Notes: generated by a model not told the origin, from the letters alone. DNA of 64,000 bases from JAWXBA01 sp048499805 (GCA_048499805.1 JASNZF010000001.1:62001-126000), one strand, 5' to 3'; counted from the stretch's first letter, positions 42,265 through 50,418 are shown. Translations and numbers: made by a program.

Positions 42265-42493
42265 CTCCCTGTAGGCGTACAGTAGTACGATACAGAGATA
42301 TAGGAGAAACAGCAACCCCTATTGCCAAATACAGGGACACACTGTGGCGTGTTAGGGGGATTACCCGCCTAGCACGGCGAAGGCCCTCCTTCTCATGCTC
42401 AGGGCTGAGGACAGGGACGATCCTTCTGGCTTTCCATATGGAGCCCGTAGCTCAACCGAGGAATTCTCTTCCCTTCGGACCCTTTCTCGTGCT

Positions 42494-42591
42494 GTATAAC
42501 GGCTCACAAATCAGCGGCGAGGGCCCGCCGCGGGTTCTGTCTCAGGAGGGCGAGTGCCGATGCCCTCGGCCGCTGCATTTGTTTGTTAGAC
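42494..42591 (-). other. attC site, type III (98 bp)
   Basis: GTATAAC and GTTAGAC (perfect). Body GGCTCACAAATCAGCGGCGA…CTCGGCCGCTGCATTTGTTT. Right box identical to the start heptamer of the MazEF-like cassette (43211). The MazF stop codon lies in this box. Confidence 0.92.
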
Positions 42592-42924
42592 GCCAACGAT
42601 CTCGTTGAGCCCCTCGACGACCTGGGCCAACTCCTCCGGCGTAACCTTCGCCAGCCGCTTTCCGATCCGCTCGACCGACAACGTGCGAATCTGACTGATC
42701 TTGACCCAAGAGCGCTTCGGGAGGCGGGGGGAGTTCAACTCCAGCGTCAACGGAAAACCCGCCCGCTGTGGCTGGCTCGTCAGGGCAACGGCGATCACCG
42801 TCCCCGAACGGGCATTAAACACATCGTGGCTCAAGACCAGCACGGGACGCAGTCCGGCCTGCTCGCGTCCTCGAGTGGGGTCGAGATCTGCCCATCGGAC
42901 CTCACCCCTCAGTATGCCGGCCAT
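42586..42924 (-). CDS. MazF/PemK-family toxin (cassette gene)
   Basis: 112-residue endoribonuclease toxin. ILRGEVRWADLDPTRGREQA with GLRPVLVLSHDVFN, then VIAVALTSQPQR and SWVKISQIRTLSVERIGKRL are the family blocks, including the catalytic Arg and Thr-Ser. It overlaps the antitoxin gene by 16 nt. Its TAA stop is inside the attC box. Confidence 0.9.
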   Translation of the reverse strand: MAGILRGEVRWADLDPTRGREQAGLRPVLVLSHDVFNARSGTVIAVALTSQPQRAGFPLTLELNSPRLPKRSWVKISQIRTLSVERIGKRLAKVTPEELAQVVEGLNEIVGV

Positions 42925-43151
42925 GCCGCCACATCCGCACCCAAACCCTCGTCAGCCAGCGCCTGTTCGGCGACGGGATCCAGCTTGGCGCACTCCGCGG
43001 CAAGTCGGCGGCGCTCCAGGCGGTCGAGCTTTTCCGTCACGGCGACTTCAATCGCCTGACTCCGGTTGGGAAAGTGCCCCCCATCGACCAGGCGGTCGAG
43101 GCGATCCAGGACGGGGGCGTCCAGGGTGACTGCAACTTTGGCTTTGGCCAT
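42909..43151 (-). CDS. Ribbon-helix-helix antitoxin partner of MazF
   Basis: 80-residue antitoxin: VAVTLDAPVLDRLDRLVDGG and FPNRSQAIEVAVTEKL form the RHH DNA-binding fold; the acidic C-terminal tail should wrap the toxin. GGAGG precedes ATG 43151. An inverted repeat upstream is the likely operator. Confidence 0.88.
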   Translation of the reverse strand: MAKAKVAVTLDAPVLDRLDRLVDGGHFPNRSQAIEVAVTEKLDRLERRRLAAECAKLDPVAEQALADEGLGADVAAWPAY

Positions 43152-43162
43152 AAGAACCTCCA

Positions 43163-43181
43163 GTATGACGATATATCATAC
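43163..43181 (-). promoter_or_regulatory. MazEF-like operator and -10
   Basis: Inverted repeat GTATGA-(7 nt)-TCATAC 12 nt before the antitoxin start. On the minus strand the right arm supplies a -10-like TATGAT, so binding of the RHH antitoxin would block initiation. Confidence 0.6.
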
Positions 43182-43210
43182 CGATTGGTTCCGCAAGAGC
43201 GGCCTTGGGC

Positions 43211-43323
43211 GTCTAACGACCTGCGGTTCTGCGGCGGGGCCAGGTACGGCCCCTGCCATCATGGGAAGCTACGGCCCCGAGTCAGATCCGGTCAGCCCCG
43301 GCCGCAGCAAGCGCGCGTTAGGT
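43211..43323 (-). other. attC site, type I (113 bp, perfect boxes)
   Basis: GTCTAAC (43211-43217) and GTTAGGT (43317-43323). Body GACCTGCGGTTCTGCGGCGG…GGCCGCAGCAAGCGCGC. Right box identical to the start heptamer of its cassette (44191 on the minus strand). Confidence 0.95.
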
Positions 43324-43367
43324 TGTCCCGAACCTCAGGTTACCTGGGACAATGCGCCGCGCAATGC

Positions 43368-44138
43368 TCACCGAACCCCCACTTGCACCCCAGCGATCAG
43401 CCCAATCGACCCGATGCGAATTCTGCGCACCTCGGTGTCGGGTTGTGACTTCACCACTGGTAGCCGGCCAAAGTCCACGGGGAGTGGCGACGATCCTCGA
43501 CCAGGCCGGGACGGACGGCGAATTACCACGGCGCCCCAGATGGTGGCGAAGGTCAGGCAGCCCAGCGTCCACAGGGTGAGGTCGCTTGTCACCTGCCCGT
43601 AGGTCACGCCCCAGGCAATCATCGACGCACCCCACAAGGCGGCGGTTTCGGCGAGGTACTTGGCGAGATGTCCATCGTGCCTTCGGGCCAGTGAATTCAC
43701 CAAGGTCAACAGGATCATGGCTATCGCGATGGGGACGTCAATGAAGGCGCCCCCGCCCTTGGCGACGGTCATGCCGCCAACCGACATCCGGAGACTCTCA
43801 GCGACGGCTGCGCTCAACCAGCCGAGGGAAGCGCCAATAACCAGCGAGGTTGTGAATCGGCCCTCACGTGGTAACAACTGGCTCAGGAAGCGACAGACAC
43901 GGGTCGTCCGGCGCTTGAACCAATTGCGGAGCGGGCGGCCATGAACCGGGAGTCCAACGACGTCATCCAAGGCCCGCTCCAGGGCGACGGGATTGATCTC
44001 AAGTTCCGCGGCAATCTGTCGAAGCATCGCGATGGAGACACCGGCTGGCCTCTGGTCACCGCGGGAGGCGCGCTCCACGACCTCACGCAACTGTGAGTCG
44101 CTTAGCATGAAATCGTCGGGGAGATCCTGGGAGCTCAT
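43368..44138 (-). CDS. Hypothetical membrane protein (cassette gene)
   Basis: 256 residues. Residues 11-60 form a small helical domain (LSDSQLREVVERA, SIAMLRQIAAELEINPVALE) seen at the start of many unrelated membrane proteins in soil bacteria. Four helices follow between about 95 and 205. No function known. Sole gene of its cassette, ending 45 nt before the attC. Confidence 0.65.
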   Translation of the reverse strand: MSSQDLPDDFMLSDSQLREVVERASRGDQRPAGVSIAMLRQIAAELEINPVALERALDDVVGLPVHGRPLRNWFKRRTTRVCRFLSQLLPREGRFTTSLVIGASLGWLSAAVAESLRMSVGGMTVAKGGGAFIDVPIAIAMILLTLVNSLARRHDGHLAKYLAETAALWGASMIAWGVTYGQVTSDLTLWTLGCLTFATIWGAVVIRRPSRPGRGSSPLPVDFGRLPVVKSQPDTEVRRIRIGSIGLIAGVQVGVR

Positions 44139-44190
44139 GGGACCCGCCTTACATGGTGGGGAGCCATATCAATCTGCTGGATGTGGAGCA

Positions 44191-44289
44191 ACCTAACGGC
44201 ATACAAATCAGCGGCGAGGGCGCCGCACCGAAACCAATCGCCGTGGTGAGTGCTCGGGCGCCATCGGCCGCTGCATTTGTTTGTTATGC
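44191..44289 (-). other. attC site, type III (99 bp)
   Basis: ACCTAAC (perfect) and GTTATGC. Body GGCATACAAATCAGCGGCGA…CATCGGCCGCTGCATTTGTT, nearly the same as 42494. Right box identical to the start heptamer of its cassette. Confidence 0.93.
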
Positions 44290-44586
44290 CTCCGGCCTCA
44301 CTTCGTCATCATCGAACGCGCGGCGGGCATGCCGCACGGTCAGGACGACGATCCGCTTTGCCTCCCGCCGGTACATGATGCGGTATGGCCGGACGATGAG
44401 CTCGCGGAGATCCGGACGGTTGACCTCAGGGATGGCACGCCCACGGTCCGGGTGCTCGCCAAGCCCTGCGACGCTGGCCAACGTACGGTCAAGCCACCTG
44501 GCCGCAGCGGATGGGCGGGCGGCGGCGATGTAAGCGTACGCCTCGGCCGTCCGCTCCTCGGCCAGGGCGGACCAGACAATCCTCAC
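44284..44586 (-). CDS. ParE/RelE-family toxin, copy 2 (cassette gene)
   Basis: 100-residue toxin: IVWSALAEERTAEAYAYIAA, GEHPDRGRAIPEV, LRELIVRPYRIMYRREAKRI and VVLTVRHARR are the ParE signature. Paralogue of the toxin at 45068. Overlaps the antitoxin by 4 nt. Its TAA stop is inside the attC box. ParE-type toxins usually poison gyrase. Confidence 0.9.
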   Translation of the reverse strand: MRIVWSALAEERTAEAYAYIAAARPSAAARWLDRTLASVAGLGEHPDRGRAIPEVNRPDLRELIVRPYRIMYRREAKRIVVLTVRHARRAFDDDEVRPEA

Positions 44587-44870
44587 TTCAGAAGGCGGGC
44601 TCTGAGCCGGCGGGCGGCAACGCTATGGGGAACGATCTTCCCCTGCGCGACTTGCTCCTCCGCCACCTGGATATCCCGAAGGAGGGCCACTTCATCAAGC
44701 AAGTCCTCGTACACCCCCACATCCAGAAGCACGGCAGCGCTCCGGCCGTGTTGCGTCAAGACGACGGGCCGCTTGGTACTCTGCACCTGGTCGAGAAACG
44801 CCGAGGCATTCGCGCGGAACTCGGTCACAGGACGGACATCTGTGGATGGACGAATACGGGGCATGTTCAT
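44583..44870 (-). CDS. Phd/YefM-family antitoxin, copy 2
   Basis: 95-residue antitoxin: VRPVTEFRANASAFLDQVQS and TKRPVVLTQHGRSAAVLLDV are the DNA-binding part. It closely resembles the antitoxin at 45364 (shared TKRPV.LTQHGRSAAVL core). Upstream GTAC boxes form a probable operator. Confidence 0.9.
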   Translation of the reverse strand: MNMPRIRPSTDVRPVTEFRANASAFLDQVQSTKRPVVLTQHGRSAAVLLDVGVYEDLLDEVALLRDIQVAEEQVAQGKIVPHSVAARRLRARLLK

Positions 44871-44894
44871 CTCCAGGGGCTCAGGACGTCATTA

Positions 44895-44912
44895 CGTACA
44901 GCATAGCGTACG
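44895..44912 (-). promoter_or_regulatory. Probable antitoxin operator, copy 2
   Basis: CGTAC (44895-44899) and GTACG (44908-44912), GTAC cores 12 nt apart, the same spacing as at 45661-45684. Confidence 0.5.
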
Positions 44913-44954
44913 CCACGTCCCGGCGCAAGATCCGCCTTCGCCCTCCTCCAGGAG

Positions 44955-45054
44955 GCATAACGGATTGCGGATGACCTGCCGGCGCGGCCCACGGGAACCA
45001 GACCTACAGTGGGCTCTACGGCCGCGTCCGGACAGGTCCATCCGCTTGTTATGC
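44955..45054 (-). other. attC site, type II (100 bp)
   Basis: GCATAAC and GTTATGC. Body GGATTGCGGATGACCTGCCG…CGGACAGGTCCATCCGCTT. Right box identical to the first cassette's start heptamer at 45721-45727. Confidence 0.93.
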
Positions 45055-45067
45055 CGCCCTCGCCTCG

Positions 45068-45367
45068 CTACCGCTCGTCAAGTTCCTCCGGATCCCACTG
45101 CCGACGTCCGTGGCGAACCGTCAGAACCACCACCTGCTTTGGCTCGATGCGATACACGACTCGATACTCGCCATGGAGGATCTCTCGGATCTCATCACGC
45201 CCAATCTCGGGTACGCGACGTCCTCGGCGAGGGTGATCGCGCAGCGTTGCGGCCCGGGCAAAGAGTGCACGCACCCAACCGCGAGCGGCCTGCGGTCGAT
45301 CCGCCGCGATATACTGCGCGATCGCGCCGGTGCGCTCCAGCGCACGGGGCGCCCAGATGACCCTCAT
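45068..45367 (-). CDS. ParE/RelE-family toxin, copy 1 (cassette gene)
   Basis: 99-residue toxin: VIWAPRALERTGAIAQYIAA, DHPRRGRRVPEIGRDEIREI, YRVVYRIEPKQVVVLTVRHG. Same family as the toxin in the next cassette. Overlaps the antitoxin by 4 nt. It belongs to the first cassette, nearest the attI side. Confidence 0.9.
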   Translation of the reverse strand: MRVIWAPRALERTGAIAQYIAADRPQAARGWVRALFARAATLRDHPRRGRRVPEIGRDEIREILHGEYRVVYRIEPKQVVVLTVRHGRRQWDPEELDER

Positions 45368-45645
45368 CCACGCAACCGACTCAGTATGGCGGCCTTGGCC
45401 TTGGTGTGAGAGATACCTTTCCCAGCGGCAATCTCCATCTCAGCGACCCGGACGTCCTCGAGAAGCTCCGCCCGGTCGAGCATGGCCTCATACTCACCCG
45501 CATCTACGAGCACCGCGGCGCTCCGTCCGTGCTGGGTGAGGATGACAGGTCGCTTGGTTTCCTGCACCTGGCGTACGACGGCGGCCAGGTTGGCGCGGAA
45601 GTCGGCGAGCGGGCGGATGTCTTGGGTCGGGCGGACACGGGGCAT
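45364..45645 (-). CDS. Phd/YefM-family antitoxin, copy 1
   Basis: 93-residue antitoxin: IRPLADFRANLAAVVRQVQE and TKRPVILTQHGRSAAVLVDA. AGGAGG about 9 nt before ATG 45645. A perfect inverted repeat in the promoter is the likely operator. Confidence 0.9.
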   Translation of the reverse strand: MPRVRPTQDIRPLADFRANLAAVVRQVQETKRPVILTQHGRSAAVLVDAGEYEAMLDRAELLEDVRVAEMEIAAGKGISHTKAKAAILSRLRG

Positions 45646-45660
45646 GAGGCAACCTCCTGA

Positions 45661-45684
45661 TTATGTACGCCATAATGTACATAA
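45661..45684 (-). promoter_or_regulatory. Antitoxin operator, copy 1
   Basis: Perfect inverted repeat TTATGTAC-(8 nt)-GTACATAA, just upstream of the Shine-Dalgarno of the first-cassette antitoxin. Palindromes centred on GTAC are typical of Phd/YefM operators. Confidence 0.7.
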
Positions 45685-45720
45685 GCGAGCTGCCAGCGCG
45701 CCAGATCCCCGGACCCAGCG

Positions 45721-45727
45721 GCATAAC
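45721..45727 (-). other. First-cassette recombination boundary (attI side)
   Basis: GTTATGC on the minus strand, identical to the right box of the first cassette's own attC (45048-45054). It is not paired with a second box at attC distance, so it marks the junction between the first cassette and the attI-like region. Confidence 0.75.
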
Positions 45728-45937
45728 TAGTGTATGGAGCTGCAGGCCGTTCGCAGCCTAATTCCGTACTACGGTGCTGTTCGCAGCCTAACCAGGAATT
45801 CCTGGCTGGCCTGCGTCACCTTGACGCTCACGCCACAGCCATTTGCGCCAAAGACATCCACCAACGCTCTGGGCAACCACTGCAACCCTAACCCAACCTA
45901 CCGCCTTGGTCTGACACCCGCCATTTGCTCCTCCCCC
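45728..45937. other. attI-like region with two 13-bp direct repeats
   Basis: GTTCGCAGCCTAA occurs at 45749-45761 and 45779-45791, 30 nt apart; each ends in a core-like GCCTAAT/GCCTAAC. Direct repeats next to a lone core box are what attI sites have. Nothing like an integrase gene is seen; the longest minus-strand frame here is about 40 codons. Confidence 0.45.
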
Positions 45938-47062
45938 CTAAATCGCGGGCCTGGCCCCTTTCCCATACCCCGTCAACTCCACGTACCCCCGGCCGCTCGG
46001 CTGGCCGCTCGGCCCCAGCACCCGCACCGACCCCTCCCAGTAGAAGAGGTTGGGGATCAGTCGGCTCACATTCTCCTGCGCCGCCATCTCCGGCACGATG
46101 GTCAGGTCCAACCCCGACCCCGGCACCCGGAGCCGCCACCCAGACGGGTAGCCTGCCGCCGTGGCCGGACTGGTCCAGTGGTCGGTTACCGCCAGCTCGA
46201 AGCTGGTGGCCCCCAGGTACGTCGGCTGCCCTGCGGCGTCCACCACCGTGGCACTCGCGTAGTCCACCGCCCCGGTCGAGTCGCGCAGCTGGTAGACCAT
46301 CAGGTCCCGGCCGTCGTCCAGCCGGAGGCTGAACCAGTCCCACCCCACCTGCTCCGCGCCCAGCTGGTTGCTGCCGAACTCCTTGTCCATCCAGCTCTCG
46401 CCCACCACCCGGAACCGCTCCCCCTCCACCTCGACCGTGCCGGTTGTGGCCAGCCGGGTCTGGCTGTAGTAGAGACTCGCCGAGGCGCTGCCCGCGGTCT
46501 TGGCGCTGAAGCCATTCGGTCCCTGGAAGACCAGCGGCTTCCGCGACACCGTCGCCAAATCGAGTGCGATCCCCTGTCGGGCGTCGACCGCGCGGAACGC
46601 GAAGCCCCCGTCGCGCCACTCGAGTTTCCATGTTCCCGCCGTTCCCGTCGGCCCTCGGCTCCAGGCAATCCGCGGATCGGGCGCCTGCCCAAACCCGCCC
46701 AGCACCCCGTTGGCCCGCCATACCACCTCGGCAAACCAATGCTTCCCGGTCACCGGATCGGAGATGGCCAGGTGCCCCATCACCAGGTCGGTCATTGCCC
46801 AGGTGGAGGCGAGCGCCAGCGGGACGGGGGAGACCCCCACCCGAAAAAAGGTGAACTGGTACCCGAACCGGCGGGTCGAGTCCCCCTCCGCCTGGAGCTG
46901 CCCGGTGAAGTACCACCACTCGGTCTTGTAGCCGGGATGCGACCAGTGGTCGCGCGGGAACTCCCAGGCAAAGTCGGGCGCCGCCAGCCGCCACTCCTGC
47001 GCCGCGGCCAGCCCAGGCCAGAGCGCCAGGAGCGCGCACACCAGCAGCCATCGCCCCCGCAT
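45938..47062 (-). CDS. AttH/CrtC-type secreted lipocalin
   Basis: 374-residue exported protein: signal peptide RWLLVCALLALWPGLAAAQ, then AttH/carotenoid-hydratase lipocalin domains, recognised by HPGYKTEWWYFTGQL, FGYQFTFFR, WAMTDLVMGHLAISD, and the second-domain SWMDKEFGSNQL with GWDWFSLRLDDG. ATG 47062 starts 1 nt after the permease stop. With the upstream ATPase and permease it makes an AttEFGH-like set, thought to export or handle a hydrophobic molecule at the envelope. Confidence 0.88.
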   Translation of the reverse strand: MRGRWLLVCALLALWPGLAAAQEWRLAAPDFAWEFPRDHWSHPGYKTEWWYFTGQLQAEGDSTRRFGYQFTFFRVGVSPVPLALASTWAMTDLVMGHLAISDPVTGKHWFAEVVWRANGVLGGFGQAPDPRIAWSRGPTGTAGTWKLEWRDGGFAFRAVDARQGIALDLATVSRKPLVFQGPNGFSAKTAGSASASLYYSQTRLATTGTVEVEGERFRVVGESWMDKEFGSNQLGAEQVGWDWFSLRLDDGRDLMVYQLRDSTGAVDYASATVVDAAGQPTYLGATSFELAVTDHWTSPATAAGYPSGWRLRVPGSGLDLTIVPEMAAQENVSRLIPNLFYWEGSVRVLGPSGQPSGRGYVELTGYGKGARPAI

Positions 47063-47063
47063 C

Positions 47064-49598
47064 CTAGAAGTCCTCACGAGTCAGCTCGGTGGCCGGGGTG
47101 CGCGAGGCACGGAGCGCGGGGTAGAGACTCGCCACCACCGCCGCCGCCAGGATCAGCGCCCCCTGCTGCGCCAGGGTGGCCAGCGGCCAGTGGACCTGGA
47201 TGGTCCAGCCGAAGTAGTCGCGGTTGATCACGTATATCAGGATCACGGCCAGCACCACGCCTCCCGCCAGGCCGAGCACCAGCCCGAGCGCCGCGATGGT
47301 GAACCCCTTGCCGAGGAAGATGCCGAAGATCTGCCTCCGCGAGGCGCCCAGCGCCTGGTACAGCGCCAATTCCGCCACCCGCTCCCGCGCCAGCACCAGC
47401 AGCGTCAGCGTCACCCCCGCCACCGCGATGACCAGGCTCAACGCCTGCACCACCGCGGTGATGGCAAAGGTGCGGTCGAAGACCTCCAGCACCTCGGTGC
47501 GCAGGGTGCGGTTGGAGCGGATCAGCAGCGGCAGCGCGCCCAGGTCGGCGCGCAGCACGTCCACCGCCCGCTCGGCGTCCACTCCATCCTGGAGGTAGAG
47601 CGCCAGGTTGCTGACCGGCCCCGGGCCGAGCAACGCGGCCATGGTGCGGAGGTCCATGATCACCGCGCCGGCCTCGTTGCCATAGTCGTAGTACACCCCC
47701 GCCACCACCAGCCGTCCCTCGCCCGGGCCGGGGATGGTGATGGTGTCTCCCACCCAGCGGTCCAGGCGGCGGGCCAGCGGCTCGCTGATCAGCACCCTGC
47801 CGGAATCGCGCACCAGCGGCATGGCGCGCGCGGGGTCGCCCTGCAGGATGGCGAACCGGTCGGGGATCTCCTTCGGCATGCTCACTCCGCCCACGAAGGT
47901 GCGGCGACCCCCGATCATCGCGGTGGTGGCGCGCAGCTGGTCGAAGGCGCGGACCTCGGGACGGTCGGTCATCAGTGCGATGGTGCTGTCGGTGAGCGAG
48001 GCGTCGTCGCCGGAGCGGGCCCACGATTCGGTGGTGATGTAGACGTCGGCGCGGAGGGTGCTCCCGATCCAGACCGCAACCGTCTCCCGGAAGCTGCCAA
48101 CCATGAACGTCACCCCGACCAGCATGCTGACCACCAATCCGAGCGAGGCCACCGCCACCGCGCTGGTCTGGAGCCGGGCCGCCAGGGTCCGGGCGCTGTA
48201 GGCCAGTCCCAGCCGGGAAACCCGGAGCGGCCGCGCGATCGCATCGAGCGTGGCGGGGGCCAACAGCGCCAGCCCCACCATCAGCGCCATGGCCAGCACG
48301 AACCCTGCCGGCCGCCAGTCCCGCCCGAACGCGAGGTACCAGCCGCCGCTCAATGCGAACACCGCGATGCCGGCCAGCCACATCGCCCCCGCCGCCGACC
48401 GCAATGACTGATGCAGCGTGAACGGCGCCAGCAGCTCGTGCGACGGCCGGCGGGTGACCTCCAGTGCCGGCCAGAGCGCGCCGAGGATGGCGCCACCCAG
48501 CCCGACCACGATGGCCAGGGCGTACATCGTCCAGGGCAGCGCCAGCGTCTCGATGGCGTTGAGCTGATAGAGGTTGACGATGGTGGCGCTGACCGAGTTG
48601 ACGTTGGCGCTGGCAATCCAGTAGCCGAGTGGCAGGCCGATGGCCACGCCGAGCCCGCCGATGATGGCGATCTCGGAGAGGATCAGCGCCAGCACCTGGG
48701 TGCGGCTGGCGCCGATCGAGAGCAGCAGCCCCAGCTCCTTGCGGCGCCGCACCAGCGAGGCCTGGGTGCTGGCGTAGACCAGGAAGAGCCCCACCAGCAG
48801 GCTGATCGAGCTGAGCGCCGTCAAGTTGAGCCGGAACGCCGCGAGCAGGTCGCTCCCCTGCTGGGCTCGCTCGCCGGGCGTGGCAACTTCCACGGCGGAG
48901 CCGAGCGCCCGCTGGATCCGTTCCTGCGTCGGCGCGGGCTCGGCGCCTTCAGCCAGCCCGATGTCGATCTGGGTCAGTTGCCCAGGCAGGCCAAACAGCC
49001 CCTGCACCTGGGCAATGTCCATGATCGCCATGGTGCGGTTGGCGGCAGGGGTCAGGCGCTGCAGGTCCACCAGCGCGCCGATCCGGAGCGGCACCCGGAG
49101 GAGGCCGCTGGTCACCAGCAGCGAATCGCCCGCCTCCAGCCCATGCTCGGTGGCGAAGGCGGGGGTGACCGCCACCCACCCGGGCTCGGTGAGCGGATCA
49201 CCGATCTCGCCGCTGGCGCCGCCGCCCCCCATCCCTTCGAGCGGCAGCCCGGTCGGCTGGAAGAGGTCCACCCCGTAGAGGTCGAGTACCACCTTGCGCT
49301 CCAGCTCGGCCACGACGGAGAGCTGCAGCAGTGGCCAGGCGCCGGCCACGGCGGGGTCGGCGATGACCGCGAGGTAGAGGCTGTCGGCAAAGCGCGGCGT
49401 CATCCCGGTGACACTCAGGTCGGCGCGCCCCGAGATGGCGGTGACGCTGCCCTGGAAGGCGGCGAAGGCGCTGCGGTTGAGGATCTGGATCGAGAGCACC
49501 GAGGCCACGCCGATGGTCACCCCGAACCAGGAGAGGATCAGGAGGCTCTTGCCGGTGCGCCACCGCGTGGCCAGGGTGCGGAGCAGGTAGCGGATCAT
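47064..49598 (-). CDS. FtsX-type ABC permease (AttFG-like)
   Basis: 844-residue inner-membrane permease with two FtsX units: N-terminal helix LLILSWFGVTIGVASVLSIQ, a large outer domain, VRRRKELGLLLSIGASRTQV before the first helix bundle, and VAELALYQALGASRRQIFGI in the second. It overlaps the ATPase stop by 4 nt (49595-49598) and is followed directly by the lipocalin gene. Likely works as a mechanotransmission exporter of the LolCDE/MacB kind. Confidence 0.9.
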   Translation of the reverse strand: MIRYLLRTLATRWRTGKSLLILSWFGVTIGVASVLSIQILNRSAFAAFQGSVTAISGRADLSVTGMTPRFADSLYLAVIADPAVAGAWPLLQLSVVAELERKVVLDLYGVDLFQPTGLPLEGMGGGGASGEIGDPLTEPGWVAVTPAFATEHGLEAGDSLLVTSGLLRVPLRIGALVDLQRLTPAANRTMAIMDIAQVQGLFGLPGQLTQIDIGLAEGAEPAPTQERIQRALGSAVEVATPGERAQQGSDLLAAFRLNLTALSSISLLVGLFLVYASTQASLVRRRKELGLLLSIGASRTQVLALILSEIAIIGGLGVAIGLPLGYWIASANVNSVSATIVNLYQLNAIETLALPWTMYALAIVVGLGGAILGALWPALEVTRRPSHELLAPFTLHQSLRSAAGAMWLAGIAVFALSGGWYLAFGRDWRPAGFVLAMALMVGLALLAPATLDAIARPLRVSRLGLAYSARTLAARLQTSAVAVASLGLVVSMLVGVTFMVGSFRETVAVWIGSTLRADVYITTESWARSGDDASLTDSTIALMTDRPEVRAFDQLRATTAMIGGRRTFVGGVSMPKEIPDRFAILQGDPARAMPLVRDSGRVLISEPLARRLDRWVGDTITIPGPGEGRLVVAGVYYDYGNEAGAVIMDLRTMAALLGPGPVSNLALYLQDGVDAERAVDVLRADLGALPLLIRSNRTLRTEVLEVFDRTFAITAVVQALSLVIAVAGVTLTLLVLARERVAELALYQALGASRRQIFGIFLGKGFTIAALGLVLGLAGGVVLAVILIYVINRDYFGWTIQVHWPLATLAQQGALILAAAVVASLYPALRASRTPATELTREDF

Positions 49599-50278
49599 GC
49601 GCCCAGCAGCTGGCCGCTGCGGATCTCCCAAGTCAGGTCGGCGTAGCCGGCGGCCTCGCGGCTGTGGGTGACGCAGACCAGCGTCGCGCCATCCTCACGC
49701 ACCAGCCCGGTCAGCAGCTCCATCACCGTGCGGCCGGTGGCGTCGTCGAGGTTGCCGGTCGGCTCGTCGGCCAGCACCAGCTTGGGTTTCCGGATCAGCG
49801 CCCGGGCAATCGCCACCCGCTGCATCTCGCCGCCGCTCAGCTGGCCGATCGAATCACTGGCCCGGTCGGCCAGCCCCATCCGCTCGAGCAGGGCGGTGGC
49901 CCGCGGCGCGAAGATGGCGCGGCTCTCCCCGGCAATCAGCGCCGGGAGGATGGCGTTCTCGAAGACCGACAGGTGGGGCAGCAGGTGGAAGAACTGGAAG
50001 ACCAGTCCGATGGTGTTGCGGCGGTAGAGGGTCCGCTCGTCGCTGCCCATGCCGCCCACCGAGCGGCCGAAGGCGGTGACGGTGCCGGTGGTGGGGAGGT
50101 CGATTCCGGCGGCCAGGTGCAGCAGGGTGGACTTGCCGCTGCCGCTCCGGCCCACCACCGCCACCATCTGCCCGGCGGGGATGGCAAAGGAGACCTGGTC
50201 CAGGGCATGGCGCTGGCCCGCGCCGGCAGTAGCGTAGGTCTTCGAGACGTTTTCGAACTGCAGTGCCACACCCTGCAC
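49595..50278 (-). CDS. ABC transporter ATPase (LolD/MacB-like)
   Basis: 227-residue ATPase. Walker A VGRSGSGKSTLLHL, Q-loop FQFFHLLPHLSVFENAILPA, signature QLSGGEMQRVAIARALI and Walker B LVLADEPTGNLD are all present. GTG 50278 has AGGAGG 5 nt upstream. First gene of the ATPase-permease-lipocalin operon. Confidence 0.95.
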   Translation of the reverse strand: MQGVALQFENVSKTYATAGAGQRHALDQVSFAIPAGQMVAVVGRSGSGKSTLLHLAAGIDLPTTGTVTAFGRSVGGMGSDERTLYRRNTIGLVFQFFHLLPHLSVFENAILPALIAGESRAIFAPRATALLERMGLADRASDSIGQLSGGEMQRVAIARALIRKPKLVLADEPTGNLDDATGRTVMELLTGLVREDGATLVCVTHSREAAGYADLTWEIRSGQLLGA

Positions 50279-50418
50279 GGGGCCTCCTGGGGATGCGCCA
50301 TCTTCCAGTTGAGCGCCCCGGAAGATACCCGGACCCCGGCGCCCCGGGCCGCGCCGATTCGGTATCTTTCAGACGGTTCCCGGAGGACAGTCACCGCTCC
50401 CCGCGGCTCGAGGCTTCC

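Noticed and set aside
27661..45054. attC palindromes as terminators, REP elements or a CRISPR array
   Set aside because: They lack T-runs, are not regularly spaced, have unrelated genes between them, and show matching core heptamers with gene stops inside the boxes, which only fits integron cassettes.
45793..45937. Integrase gene fragment at the attI side
   Set aside because: All frames are short (about 40 codons at most) and show no tyrosine-recombinase motif.
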